Below, piece by piece: positions 6,663 through 15,047 of a DNA stretch of 51,455 bases (positions are counted from its first letter, which is position 1; the number at the start of each line of letters is the position of its first letter). The DNA comes from Bdellovibrionales bacterium CG10_big_fil_rev_8_21_14_0_10_45_34. Its GTDB lineage: Bacteria > Bdellovibrionota > Bdellovibrionia > Bdellovibrionales > 1-14-0-10-45-34. The stretch covers positions 415,688 through 467,142 of the forward strand of contig PEZS01000001.1 of NCBI GenBank assembly GCA_002778785.1, written 5' to 3'. Both the position numbers and the translations under genes were made by a program. The notes below the pieces were generated by a model that was not told the origin of the DNA, did no database searches, and saw only the letters and a list, made by a program, of their open reading frames with translations.

Positions 6663-7541
6663 ATGTCATTTGCCTTAAGAGTAGTCTCAGTTGGTTTGAC
6701 GGCTTCTGTTCTATCGAGTGCAGGTTTTTCTCAAGAAGTTTTGCCCTGGAACTGGGTCGGTCGGGCTCCTATTTCTTCTGCAGGAAGCATCTTTGAGTGT
6801 AGGGAAGACGTACTTGAGAAAGCGACGAATGGTTCCGACCAGATTGTTGATTCAAGGATTTTTGAGATCTCTAAAAACCAACCGGTTATTGCCTACACAC
6901 CAATTAGCAGGACTCAGTTGGAGTATTCGATCGTGAAGAATGATTCCAATAACTTTCCTCCGGGGTACCAGGGAATTCCTCGGTATTACGGCGAGGATTT
7001 CGACATTCTCAGGGTCGTCAGAAAATCGCAAAACAGCCAAAGTGAGCAGTTAGCAGAGGGCGCCCCCGTGAATTCAATAGAAATTAGCGCTAACTTAGAA
7101 AACTCTCTCAGCCATATGTCCTACAGAATCGTGGACCGATCAGTCACAGATAAGAGCCGAAGCCAAGTACTGGAGATTCGCTGTAACTTTGTTGGGAATT
7201 CCCTGGGAACTATCCGTTACAAAGATACATTTGAAGCGCCAGCTAGCGTGAGAGATATCGAGTCGGCACTACAAGCTGGTCGAAAGCTCTGTTACGGTGG
7301 GCATTACTTAGCGGCGCTTGATAACTTTAATCTGTCACAAAGTATACGCTCAGTAGAGTTTATCGAGATGGTGACTGAATTCGATATTGCAAATGGGAGT
7401 AACGGGCAGCAAGTACTTGCCGCTATAGAACCATATAAAATTATTTTCGTAGGAGTAAAAAGTCAAAGCAGCGAAGGCGGTACACGCTTTGTATCTGTTA
7501 CTCCTTGTGGCGTTACTAAAACGATCATCGAAGTCCGCTAG
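6663..7541 (+). CDS. Secreted protein of unknown function
   Basis: The protein of about 292 residues has a signal peptide (MSFALRVVSVGLTASVLSSAGFS). The mature part contains four cysteines (FECRED, EIRCNF, KLCYGG, TPCGV) and a RDIESALQAGRKLCYGGHYL segment. I do not recognise the family. ATG 6663 is chosen because GGAG sits eight bases upstream; the 17 extra codons from 6612 lack a site and would hide the signal peptide. The gene stands alone on the plus strand and converges on the formimidoylglutamase-like gene, overlapping it by 17 bases at the 3' ends. Confidence 0.7.
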   Translation: MSFALRVVSVGLTASVLSSAGFSQEVLPWNWVGRAPISSAGSIFECREDVLEKATNGSDQIVDSRIFEISKNQPVIAYTPISRTQLEYSIVKNDSNNFPPGYQGIPRYYGEDFDILRVVRKSQNSQSEQLAEGAPVNSIEISANLENSLSHMSYRIVDRSVTDKSRSQVLEIRCNFVGNSLGTIRYKDTFEAPASVRDIESALQAGRKLCYGGHYLAALDNFNLSQSIRSVEFIEMVTEFDIANGSNGQQVLAAIEPYKIIFVGVKSQSSEGGTRFVSVTPCGVTKTIIEVR

Positions 7542-8526
7542 AAGACAAAAACATATGAGCTATCTGTGCGGCGAGTTTGCTCGTGCGCGCATCTTGGTCT
7601 AGTGGCGGGGAAACTTCGTATATGCCCATTGAACTAAAGCTCGATCGCGTCATTGCTATTTTCAGCGCAGGCAGCACGCTTTGCGGGCTCAGACCACACG
7701 GAAAACTCTGGCTGCATCCGGGAGCATAGGCCGAGCTAAAGCCGTCAATGTCTACACTTAAAAAGACGGGGCGTTTTTGAGTTAACAAACCAGAGAAAAA
7801 CTGAGTGATGGCAACCTTTGCCGGCTGGTCACCCAAAAGTATTTCATCCAAAGACAAAATCCGGATGCCGTGATCTTGAGCCCACCTAAGATGAGCGCGG
7901 CTATTGCACTGCGATTGAATGCCGACGACCGCCATGTCGCTAAAATCGCCAAACTCTTCGATGATTCTACGAAACGGCGTACCGCTATTGTAATTGTGGC
8001 TGCTTTTATCAACTTCAGAATAGGTGCGAACATCGAGATGGGCGTCTATGTTGATGATCAGCGGCTTTTGAGTTTTCAAATTCTTACAAGCGTCTAAAAA
8101 TCCGGCAACATCAGAGTAGGCGTAGTCGTGACCCCCTCCGAATGTAAGGCATGAAGTATTTTGGGTAACAAGCGAAGAAATGATTTCGCGGGCCACGGCG
8201 TGGCGTTCTTTCTGGCTCGTCTCATGCATAGGTAAATCGCCTAAATCCACTATCTCTGGATTCTCGTTTTGAAAAACATTCGCCGTCATTTTGTAGAGAG
8301 CGCGCCGTATTTCTGTGGGCCCCAAAGAAGCACCTGTTCGGCCTTTATTAAGCTGAACGCCATAGTCGTCTGGGTAACCCATAATTGCGACTGCATTGGC
8401 ACTTATCGCAAGCGAGAGTTCAGTCTTTTTGACCCAACAGGAGACTCGCGGGTCTTCTTCGCTGCTCGGGTAAAGCAATTCTTCATCAATCGGCGTAAGG
8501 TAGTTAAGGTGTTCTTTTCGAAGCAT
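7525..8526 (-). CDS. hutG: Formimidoylglutamase / arginase-family metallohydrolase
   Basis: This 333-residue ureohydrolase-fold enzyme shows the binuclear metal signature: His in LTFGGGHDYAY, the DAHLD triplet in IINIDAHLDVR and the DID of LSVDIDGFSSAYAPG, plus a late Glu (GIYEVSPPLD). The AYAPGCSQSFPCGL version of the third motif resembles formimidoylglutamase (last step of histidine degradation, giving glutamate and formamide) more than arginase or agmatinase. No hutH, hutU or hutI is present nearby, so the substrate is inferred. It starts five bases after the M42 peptidase gene stop, so the two form an operon for amino acid salvage. Confidence 0.8.
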   Translation of the reverse strand: MLRKEHLNYLTPIDEELLYPSSEEDPRVSCWVKKTELSLAISANAVAIMGYPDDYGVQLNKGRTGASLGPTEIRRALYKMTANVFQNENPEIVDLGDLPMHETSQKERHAVAREIISSLVTQNTSCLTFGGGHDYAYSDVAGFLDACKNLKTQKPLIINIDAHLDVRTYSEVDKSSHNYNSGTPFRRIIEEFGDFSDMAVVGIQSQCNSRAHLRWAQDHGIRILSLDEILLGDQPAKVAITQFFSGLLTQKRPVFLSVDIDGFSSAYAPGCSQSFPCGLSPQSVLPALKIAMTRSSFSSMGIYEVSPPLDQDARTSKLAAQIAHMFLSSSGLR

Positions 8527-8530
8527 AATG

Positions 8531-9628
8531 TTAACTCTTCAAGTGTGGTTTAAAGCTTTGGTAATTTTTCTCTAACCCCTTTTTTGCAAGCACACTGAAG
8601 CGGTCGGCATTTTGATATTCTTTGCACCAAAGGTGACAAATTTGAGATCCCCACTTGAGGTCATCAACATGGATTTTTTCAGGTGCCGGCTTACGAGTTA
8701 TATCATGTTCATTGTGATAATTTATAAGAGGTAGCGAAAGCCCAATCACTTTATAACCAAAAAGTGAAAAGGCAGTGGCCTCGCAACTTCCGCCATCCAT
8801 GTGTCGTCTCTGATAGCAAAACTTCTTTTTCTTTTTCTTGTGTTCTTCGGCTAATTGCCAAAAACCAAAGCACAATTCAGGATCAAAAATTGTGTTTCTG
8901 TCGGCAATCCGAATAACTGGGCCTTTGCCCACTTCGGCTCCCGGTAAAAACCTTGATGCTTCTAAAGAAACAATTTTGCAGTGTTTAGGCAATCGATTGC
9001 TTTTCAAAAATGCCCAGCATCCAACAAACCCAACTTCTTCAGCTCTGGTAAACAGGGATACAACATTTTTATACTTTCTTAGGGCCACATCTAAAGCCAG
9101 CACGCAACCTGCCAGATCATCGGCGGCCTTCGTAATTATGAGGTCATCTTTTAACGCATAACCCGGAAAGTCAAAATGACCAAAGTCACCGGGACGAATA
9201 GCAGCGAGCTGAGTCTTCGAATTCGGAACAAGCTCAATGTTGATTCCCTCACGGGAGTATTTCGTAAAGGCAAAGCGGGCAATCTTTGCTTTCACGGGTT
9301 TTCGACTTGAAGCGGAGGAATGAATAACGACCGGTGCGAGAGACATTTTTTTAAAAGGAGCACCGCCAAGCCACTTAGCGTGAACGACGGAGTTTGTAAC
9401 CTTGGTCACATGAAACCCCGGATGATCAGTGTGGGCCGCGAAAAGTAGCTGCGCTTTGGAAAGGTCACGGAGACGTCGAACACCTGCTACCAAGTTTCCG
9501 GTTTCATCGTAGCAATAGGGAATGTGATTTTGTGCGAGAACGGCTTCGATTGCCGAAAGAACAAAGTGTTCGCGGAACGGAGCCGTCGGTTCGCTTAAAA
9601 TCTTCTTTGCAAGTGCCGTCAGTGTCAT
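8531..9628 (-). CDS. M42-family (glutamyl/endo-glucanase-like) aminopeptidase
   Basis: This 365-residue cytoplasmic zinc aminopeptidase has the family motifs in order: AAHTDHPGF (first metal His and Asp), KAADDLAGC (bridging Asp), TRAEEVGFVG (catalytic Glu pair) and YHNEHD near the end for the last metal ligand. A Lys-rich loop (EEHKKKKKKF) interrupts the C-terminal part. M42 enzymes trim N-terminal residues from peptides, fitting degradation of imported or prey-derived peptides. It is first in a two-gene operon with the hutG-like gene and is transcribed away from the START-like gene at 9701. Confidence 0.82.
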   Translation of the reverse strand: MTLTALAKKILSEPTAPFREHFVLSAIEAVLAQNHIPYCYDETGNLVAGVRRLRDLSKAQLLFAAHTDHPGFHVTKVTNSVVHAKWLGGAPFKKMSLAPVVIHSSASSRKPVKAKIARFAFTKYSREGINIELVPNSKTQLAAIRPGDFGHFDFPGYALKDDLIITKAADDLAGCVLALDVALRKYKNVVSLFTRAEEVGFVGCWAFLKSNRLPKHCKIVSLEASRFLPGAEVGKGPVIRIADRNTIFDPELCFGFWQLAEEHKKKKKKFCYQRRHMDGGSCEATAFSLFGYKVIGLSLPLINYHNEHDITRKPAPEKIHVDDLKWGSQICHLWCKEYQNADRFSVLAKKGLEKNYQSFKPHLKS

Positions 9629-9700
9629 AGTATCTTGGATACTGCCATTTTAGAATCCTTGCAAGCTGAGCCAGGGATGAAAAATGATAGGAGAAGTGAC

Positions 9701-10150
9701 GTGAGTCATATCGAAGTGAGCTCGCTGATACCAGCTAAGCAAGAGAAGGTTTTTGAAGTCATTTCAGATTACTCGCTGTTGCCGAGTTTTCTTGATGATC
9801 GAATCCAGTTGAAGGCCAAACAAAAGCCTTTACTTGCTCGTGAGGGAGCTGAATACGAGTTCGAAGCTCAGTTTGCCGGATTGAGTCTGCCATGGTGTGT
9901 GCGACTTGATGAATTTGTACCTCCTCATAAAATAGTTGAAAGAATGACCCTAGGGTTTCTGAAATCTTGGGAGAATACATACCAAGTCATTGCTCACGAT
10001 GAAGAATCAGCGCGACTTGTGAACATCGTCAATTACGAAACCAGTTTTGGACTTATTGGGCAGCTGGCGGATGATTTTGGAGTAAGGACTTTACTCGAAA
10101 AATCAATTGGCAGAGCCCATGAAAAGGTTAAGCAGTATTTTGAGACTTGA
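9701..10150 (+). CDS. START-like / COQ10-type SRPBCC family protein
   Basis: The protein of about 149 residues opens with SHIEVSSLIPAKQEKVFEVI followed by SDYSLLPSFLDD, the typical beginning of polyketide-cyclase/COQ10-like START domains. These form a hydrophobic ligand cavity (RatA, COQ10, cyclases). No catalytic residues can be named. The GTG at 9701 is chosen because AGGAG lies seven bases upstream; longer versions from TTG 9635 or ATG 9677 have no comparable site. The 3' end overlaps the convergent HD-GYP gene by 23 bases. Confidence 0.7.
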   Translation: MSHIEVSSLIPAKQEKVFEVISDYSLLPSFLDDRIQLKAKQKPLLAREGAEYEFEAQFAGLSLPWCVRLDEFVPPHKIVERMTLGFLKSWENTYQVIAHDEESARLVNIVNYETSFGLIGQLADDFGVRTLLEKSIGRAHEKVKQYFET

Positions 10151-11081
10151 TGACCTCTCTGAGCGCATTGAGATGGTCTAAAGGATACTTTCCCATCGCA
10201 TCAACGTAGAAGATCTTTGCAGCTTCTTGGATTGATTTGCCCTCAAAAGCGACAAGTCTATCAAGACCGTTAGCGATGCCGACGATAACCGCTTCGTCTC
10301 TAATTTCGCTTTCTTTAAGCCCCTTAGGGTAGCCTGAGCCATTTGTTTTCTCTTCGTGTTGCATGATAATTTGAACAACAACGGAATCGAAGTGCTTAAG
10401 GCCTTGCACGTGCTCCGCGCCTAGACGGGGATGGCTTTTGTAAAGAGTCATTTCAGTGGGGCCAAAATCCGCTAGTGGTTTGTTGATATCTAGCTTTTGA
10501 ATGGTGTGCCCAAAGTCGTGAAGAAAAGCTCCAAGAGCTAACATTTGAAGAAACTTAGGGTCCTGAAGCCCCAGTTTTGCAGCAACCCCTAGCGCTAGTG
10601 TTGCAACGGTTACGCCATGATGGGCGATGTTGCCATCTAAGTTGGCAATGCGTGTGATAGGGGCCATCGCATTGGGTTCTTCTTGCAAAAATTTAACAAA
10701 CTTCTCGGCACCTTCTTTGGCGATATTATAAAACATTTCATTTTCGGGACTTTCAAGGACGTCTTCTGTTGCGCCTTGATTGGCTCCTTGAATGATATCT
10801 GCTCGTAAATCCAGGGATTTTGGAGAGCTTGGATCATAAGCAGAAGTCAAAAGTGTTTGAACGTACTCTCTGTAATTGGGCTCGTCTTCTTCGACAATGT
10901 AAAGCTTTTTGAGCTTCTTGGCTTTAAGGCGAACAAGTCGCTCGCCTTCAAAATTATCGCCCTTACGAATGTAGAGAACCTGCTTTCCCCGTAGCGGTAG
11001 ATAAACATCGAAGTTTATGCGATCATCTCCGCGTAGAGTACTCATTCGTACTGGTAGAAATTTTTGTTGGAGTTCGGGCAT
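10128..11081 (-). CDS. HD-GYP domain protein (c-di-GMP phosphodiesterase-like)
   Basis: The protein has 317 residues. The N-terminal 100 or so residues form a small beta-rich domain (RKGDNFEGERLVRLKAKKLK) of the type that precedes HD-GYP modules. The HD-GYP part contains HHGVTVATLALG, the metal-binding LHDFGH, HPRLGAEHVQGL and QHEEKTNGSGYPKGL. The usual HHE of HD-GYP enzymes reads QHE here, so catalytic competence is uncertain. ATG 11081 and ATG 11045 are both possible and neither has a clear ribosome binding site. It is divergent from the HPt-like gene with only 21 bases between start codons, so the promoters overlap the neighbouring genes. Confidence 0.82.
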   Translation of the reverse strand: MPELQQKFLPVRMSTLRGDDRINFDVYLPLRGKQVLYIRKGDNFEGERLVRLKAKKLKKLYIVEEDEPNYREYVQTLLTSAYDPSSPKSLDLRADIIQGANQGATEDVLESPENEMFYNIAKEGAEKFVKFLQEEPNAMAPITRIANLDGNIAHHGVTVATLALGVAAKLGLQDPKFLQMLALGAFLHDFGHTIQKLDINKPLADFGPTEMTLYKSHPRLGAEHVQGLKHFDSVVVQIIMQHEEKTNGSGYPKGLKESEIRDEAVIVGIANGLDRLVAFEGKSIQEAAKIFYVDAMGKYPLDHLNALREVIKSQNTA

Positions 11082-11102
11082 TGTTTATCTAGAGTAAATG
11101 GA

Positions 11103-11627
11103 ATGAATGAGCTAGTCACTGAGTTTATAGCTGAGTCTGAAACCGCTTTAGATGAGTGCCTCAAAATTCTCGAAGAAATTGAAGGGAATTTTGAGCAAGT
11201 TAAGCGGTTAGAAGACGTCGGACAAATTATAGATCGTGTGATGGGTGGGGCAAAGAATATGGCGCTTCTCGAGGAAAGCCACGGCCTTTTGTCGTGGATA
11301 GGAGATGCTGCAGAACTTTGTAAGATAGTTGCTTATAGGGGATCGCAAATACGCAGTCACGCGGATCTTTTTAATCTCGTTTCTGCCTTTCTTATAGATA
11401 CAGTAGAAGTCTTGCAGGAACAGTTGCGACTTTTGCCTTCATTTCAGAAGGAAGCTACTGTGGAGATTTCGAGAGCTTTTTTAGATAGACTGAGCTGGGT
11501 AAAAGAAGTTTTTTCGCCAGAATTTCGAAGTAGTGTAAAAGTATCAGACAACCCCTCTCTCGGCGGAGGGAAAACAGTTAACCAAGACGAGATTGATGAA
11601 TTGTTAAAGCGTCTTACAGGCAGTTGA
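11103..11627 (+). CDS. Degenerate HPt-like helical protein with C-terminal FliM-type peptide
   Basis: The protein of about 174 residues begins MNELVTEFIAESETALDE, resembling the start of CheA/HPt-like domains (FIxEAxExLxxLE). The position where HPt domains carry the phospho-histidine (HTLKGSA) reads RVMGGAKNMALL, with no His. Helices follow, then a Gly/Ser linker and a tail NQDEIDELLKRL. That tail matches the FliM N-terminal peptide that docks CheY (SQxEIDALL). It is probably a non-phosphorylatable scaffold or response-regulator-binding protein. The ATG at 11103 is preferred over the TTG at 11064. It is divergent from an HD-GYP gene. Confidence 0.6.
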   Translation: MNELVTEFIAESETALDECLKILEEIEGNFEQVKRLEDVGQIIDRVMGGAKNMALLEESHGLLSWIGDAAELCKIVAYRGSQIRSHADLFNLVSAFLIDTVEVLQEQLRLLPSFQKEATVEISRAFLDRLSWVKEVFSPEFRSSVKVSDNPSLGGGKTVNQDEIDELLKRLTGS

Positions 11628-11802
11628 CCTAGGACCATTCAAAAACAAACAAATTTTACCAAATCTTTTGGCTTAACCTCTCTATGTTGATGCGTTGCCT
11701 AATTCTAAATCAGTTAAACATGAAGAGTTCGCTCAAAAGATCATGCCTTGATCTCGCTTTAAATTGGTTTTCTCGAGGCGCTCGCCCAAAAGTGAATACG
11801 CC

Positions 11803-12792
11803 TTAAGAATTTTCATCTTTCAGTAAATCGCTAAAACCTAAATTGCGAGCTACGTTTCGAGCGTTTCTTCTAAGGCCAAATGGCTTCGCTCGAGAGAGAG
11901 GAGTGCCTTGAAAAGCCGAGCGAAGTTCTTTGTCGGTAGCTGCTAGAAGCCATTTAAGTTCGCTATGAATACCACTCAAACTTTCGTTTGACGTCACCTG
12001 TTCATTTGATAAGGCGTTACTTGAAAATAGGGATTCTTTATTCCAAGGGCAAACTTCTTGGCAGATATCACAACCAAAGAACCAATCGCTAACTGCGGAG
12101 GCTAATTCGCCAGGCATATCCGCTTTAGATTCTATCGTGTGGTAGGAAATGCATTTTCGAGAATCAACTGTGCGATTGTTATTGATCGCATGAGTTGGAC
12201 AAGCCTCAATACATCGACTGCAAGTCCCGCAGCGATCGGGATGCTTTATCGCAGGTTCCTCGAGTTCTAGACTTGTCAGTATCTCTCCGATGAGAAAGAA
12301 ACTCCCTTTTTTTTGTGAAATGAGCATGGAGTTTTTGCCGAACCACCCTAAGCCAGCTCTATATGCAAGATCGCGTTCCAGGATTGGCGACGAGTCGGTA
12401 TGGCAGCTGAACGTGTGTCGCGGAAACTCATTTAGTAGCTTTTGTGTTGTCCCTTTAAGTTTATTGAGGAGCCAATCGTGGTAGTCGTTTCCGCGTGCGT
12501 ACCGAGCGATCTTTAAATGTTTTAATGGTAAGCTAGCTCTCTTCATTTCTGAGGGCTGCCTATCGTAAAGGATGCCGACTACAATTGCTGATTTTGCAAA
12601 ATCATATCTAGATTGAGGATACTCTTTAACGTCTCGATGTTTGAACAAATAAGTCATATCGCCGTGTTGGCCATCACTTAGCCACGTAGAGTAGATATCA
12701 AAGCTAATTGGCCGAGACAGTCGGGCCGTGCCAAAAAGGTCGTAGGATTCTGTTGATAATATGCTTTGGGCAAGTTGTGATTCTGTTTTCAT
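11803..12792 (-). CDS. queG: Epoxyqueuosine reductase QueG
   Basis: QueG performs the last step of queuosine synthesis in tRNA, reducing epoxyqueuosine to queuosine with a cobalamin and two 4Fe-4S clusters. At 329 residues it has normal length. Visible signatures are the substrate/cobalamin region CHTDSSPILERDLAYRAGLG followed by WFGKNSML, the first cluster CGTCSRCIEACP with THAI, and the second cluster CDICQEVCPWN. The C-terminal RRNARNVARNLG is a HEAT-like tail found in the short proteobacterial form. It starts five bases after the stop of the ExbD-like gene upstream, so it is probably transcribed with the gliding motor genes, although its function is unrelated. Confidence 0.95.
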   Translation of the reverse strand: MKTESQLAQSILSTESYDLFGTARLSRPISFDIYSTWLSDGQHGDMTYLFKHRDVKEYPQSRYDFAKSAIVVGILYDRQPSEMKRASLPLKHLKIARYARGNDYHDWLLNKLKGTTQKLLNEFPRHTFSCHTDSSPILERDLAYRAGLGWFGKNSMLISQKKGSFFLIGEILTSLELEEPAIKHPDRCGTCSRCIEACPTHAINNNRTVDSRKCISYHTIESKADMPGELASAVSDWFFGCDICQEVCPWNKESLFSSNALSNEQVTSNESLSGIHSELKWLLAATDKELRSAFQGTPLSRAKPFGLRRNARNVARNLGFSDLLKDENS

Positions 12793-12797
12793 TTACC

Positions 12798-13391
12798 TTA
12801 ATGAGACGCTTCACTCTCGATGGATGCGGGGGATCTCTCAGAGGATTTTACGGCAAAATTGATGCCTGTCCAGCCTTCTTCGATTAAAGCAGTCATCACG
12901 CGTTTGAGATGAACAACCGGAGTTCTTTCGTCAGCCTGCACGTTGACCTGACCCTTGAAGGGAGCATTCGGACGAAGGGTTTGCTCCATAAGTCTCATCT
13001 GCTGAAGCATCTTTCTTAGACGTGGCAAATCGTTTGTATGGTCTTCAACATGAACGTTGCCATTCTCGCCGGCGTCTTGTGCATCAAAGATAATGCGGTC
13101 TTTTGTGATCGATATTAAAGGAGCCGATTTCAACTCTCTAGCGAAGACAGCATTCGGTAGCTTCAGGTTTTGATCGATAAAGAAGATGTCCCCAGAGCTA
13201 GAAAAGTTCATAAGTAGAAAAATGATCAATAGCGAAAACATATCGATCATAGAGACGAGCGGAAGCTCTTCTTCGGCGTGCCCTCTTTTGCCACCCTTGA
13301 GTCGCTTGCGCAGATACTTTAAGTCATACTTTGGGCGAATATGATTTGCTGGCGTTTCAATGATTCTAGGGTAGCTACCTTTAACCTTCAT
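12798..13391 (-). CDS. ExbD/TolR-family protein (AglS/AglQ-like motor subunit)
   Basis: This 197-residue inner-membrane protein has a long basic cytoplasmic N-terminus, then one membrane helix (MIDMFSLLIIFLLMNF) with the conserved proton-carrying Asp at residue 50, then a periplasmic ExbD/TolR-like domain. With its neighbours it forms a TolQR/MotAB-type proton channel. The gene overlaps the preceding ExbD-like gene by four bases (13388-13391), which indicates translational coupling. In myxobacterial gliding motors the equivalents are AglQ and AglS; which of the two this corresponds to cannot be decided here. Confidence 0.85.
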   Translation of the reverse strand: MKVKGSYPRIIETPANHIRPKYDLKYLRKRLKGGKRGHAEEELPLVSMIDMFSLLIIFLLMNFSSSGDIFFIDQNLKLPNAVFARELKSAPLISITKDRIIFDAQDAGENGNVHVEDHTNDLPRLRKMLQQMRLMEQTLRPNAPFKGQVNVQADERTPVVHLKRVMTALIEEGWTGINFAVKSSERSPASIESEASH

Positions 13392-13822
13392 TGCGTATTC
13401 ACACCTACGTCCGGAAAGCCGTTTCCTACCAGCGTGTCGAAAACTTTGATGAGATGGCGATACTGAACATCATTTTGAGTGTTCAAGATAATATCTTTCT
13501 TATCAGGAAATCTTGTTCTCCAGTTTTCAATTCCGAGTAATAGCTTACTGTCGTCTATTTCTCCAGATGGCGAGATTATAGGGTAGGTTTTCTCATCTTC
13601 TGCAAATTCGACACGATCAGGAAATATGGTAATAGAAAGAACGACTTTCTTTTCTTGTGGTTGATTCATTGGGGTGTCTGTCGAGCTGATAGAGTCCACG
13701 TTGGTAGAAAGAGCGTTAATGTGAGTCCAAACAGCTGTTGTAAGTAGAAAAATGACTAACGTCGAAAACAAGTCAATAAAGGGCACTAGGTTAAGGTGAT
13801 AGCTGCCTTTGTGAGCGGACAC
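13388..13822 (-). CDS. ExbD/TolR-family protein (AglQ/AglS-like motor subunit)
   Basis: This 144-residue single-span protein has the membrane segment LVPFIDLFSTLVIFLLTTAV with the channel Asp at residue 17, followed by a periplasmic domain ending in HLIKVFDTLVGNGFPDVGV, typical of ExbD/TolR. It starts with GTG immediately after the TAG of the TolQ-like gene and overlaps the next ExbD-like gene by four bases. The three therefore form a tight unit. The pairing of one TolQ-like with two ExbD-like subunits is the arrangement of AglR-AglQ-AglS, the motor of gliding in Myxococcus. Confidence 0.85.
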   Translation of the reverse strand: MSAHKGSYHLNLVPFIDLFSTLVIFLLTTAVWTHINALSTNVDSISSTDTPMNQPQEKKVVLSITIFPDRVEFAEDEKTYPIISPSGEIDDSKLLLGIENWRTRFPDKKDIILNTQNDVQYRHLIKVFDTLVGNGFPDVGVNTQ

Positions 13823-14473
13823 CTACTTGGCCCCTTGAATTTTTTCTCGGTTAGCGAGGATAAAGTTGAGAGTGCTTACGCTGGCTTCGTGGATATCGTC
13901 GACAACATCTTGGGCCAAAGAGCTAAACCAACCAAATAAAATAAGAAGTGGAATGGCTACAAGCAGACCAAAAGCAGTCGCATTCATCGCTTCAGAGATC
14001 GCGGCACTTAGAAATGCTGCCTTTTCCGCCATGGCCTTGGTTGCCACCGACTTAAAGGCGAGAATCATACCACTCACAGTACCTAGTAGTCCGAGAAGAG
14101 TGGCTGTGTTCGAAAAAAGTGATAGAAGCGGTATGCGTCTTTCAATTCTTGGAATTTCTCTCAAAGCAACAGCATCCATGGCTGTTTGTATCTCTTCTTC
14201 CGATTTTCCGTTCATAACAGCGACAAGGCCGGCTCGGACTATATTTGATATCGGGCTTCGATTTTGCGAAGTCAATGCGATCGCTTTCTCTATGTTGCCC
14301 TGAAGAATGAAGGAGTTGACGTGGTTTAAGAGTTCATCTTTTTTGACGTTGAGAGCCGACGACAAAACGCGATATCTCTCAAAAGCAATGGCAAATCCGA
14401 AAGCGGAAGTTGCCAAAATAAACCACATGACGAGTCCGCCTTCTTCAAAATGTGCAGCCATTGTGCCGAGCAT
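13823..14473 (-). CDS. MotA/TolQ/ExbB-family proton channel protein (AglR-like)
   Basis: This 216-residue protein has three membrane segments: near residues 14-32 (GLVMWFILATSAFGFAIAF), near 118-138 (TLLGLLGTVSGMILAF) and near 165-185 (AFGLLVAIPLLILFGWF). The TolQ-type signature LLGTVSGMI is intact. Together with the two ExbD-like proteins it should form the proton-driven motor in the inner membrane. GGGAGGG lies six bases upstream of the ATG. Unlike the following genes it is separated from the upstream FHA gene by 650 bases, so the motor trio plus queG probably has its own promoter in that gap. Confidence 0.88.
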   Translation of the reverse strand: MLGTMAAHFEEGGLVMWFILATSAFGFAIAFERYRVLSSALNVKKDELLNHVNSFILQGNIEKAIALTSQNRSPISNIVRAGLVAVMNGKSEEEIQTAMDAVALREIPRIERRIPLLSLFSNTATLLGLLGTVSGMILAFKSVATKAMAEKAAFLSAAISEAMNATAFGLLVAIPLLILFGWFSSLAQDVVDDIHEASVSTLNFILANREKIQGAK

Positions 14474-14739
14474 GAGTAACCCTCCCTAATATCTTATTCT
14501 AGCGGTGCAGTTCGCTCCGAGTGAAGCCGTCCTTTCTTTACCAGTCCTAGGTAGGTGCCTCGACCAAGTACCTGCGGCAGCCCTCCTCAAATAAAGGCAT
14601 TGTCTTAGCAGTTATTTCTACTTGGGTTCCTATTCATCTCCTTAGTCGTCTGGCAGCTCGCTTGCCGGAAAGTTTAAAGTAAGCGATGAGGTTTTGACGA
14701 GAGCAAAAAAAACCGCTTCTCAAAGTGCCGACTGCCTTT

Positions 14740-14779
14740 TTCGTATGAACAGACTATCTAAAGCCTCTGTTCATACGAA
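14740..14779. repeat. 13-bp perfect inverted repeat
   Basis: TTCGTATGAACAG (14740-14752) and CTGTTCATACGAA (14767-14779) are exact reverse complements separated by 14 bases. Neither side has a good T tract directly after it. It could be an operator for a dimeric regulator, a recombination site, or a transcript-end hairpin. Confidence 0.7.
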
Positions 14780-14899
14780 CGAGTGAAACATAATATTTCT
14801 TTGAAAATAATATATTCTGACTTTTTGTCTCTTTATTTAGCTTGCGCCTTATAAAATGCTCAATCCATGATAAAATGATGAAGCTGCAAAATTGATGAT

Positions 14900-15047
14900 T
14901 ATGAAGTGTAGGCACCTTTTACTGGTCGGTCTTCTTTAGTGCTACCGACTAGCGGTTTCAATAAGAAAGACATTTTGCCCGTCTTATCGGGCAGACCTTT
15001 GATGGATATTTCTTCCAACCCCAGCAAGGTAGCGTGCTGGGGTTTTT
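14900..15047 (+). ncRNA. Candidate structured small RNA, plus strand
   Basis: Three consecutive stem-loops are seen. The first pairs CTGGTCGGT with ACCGACTAG (14922-14930/14944-14952, nine pairs with one wobble). The second pairs TGCCCG with CGGGCA (14976-14993). The third pairs AACCCCAGCA with TGCTGGGGTT (15017-15044) and is followed by a T tract, giving a textbook intrinsic terminator. A TATAAA at 14850-14855, with TTGTCT 19 bases upstream, could be the promoter. No downstream plus-strand gene exists that it could lead into, so a stand-alone RNA is more likely than a riboswitch. The 5' end is a guess. Confidence 0.5.
15017..15047 (+). terminator. Intrinsic terminator of the candidate small RNA
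   Basis: A 10-base-pair perfect stem (AACCCCAGCA/TGCTGGGGTT) with an 8-base loop runs directly into five T on the plus strand. On the minus strand the hairpin is followed by GGAAGAAAT, so it is not a good terminator for the FHA gene. Confidence 0.75.

Noticed and set aside
14893-14940. 14-codon frame starting ATG ATT ATG AAG as a leader peptide
   Set aside because: No ribosome binding site and no gene downstream on that strand; the stem-loop interpretation fits better.
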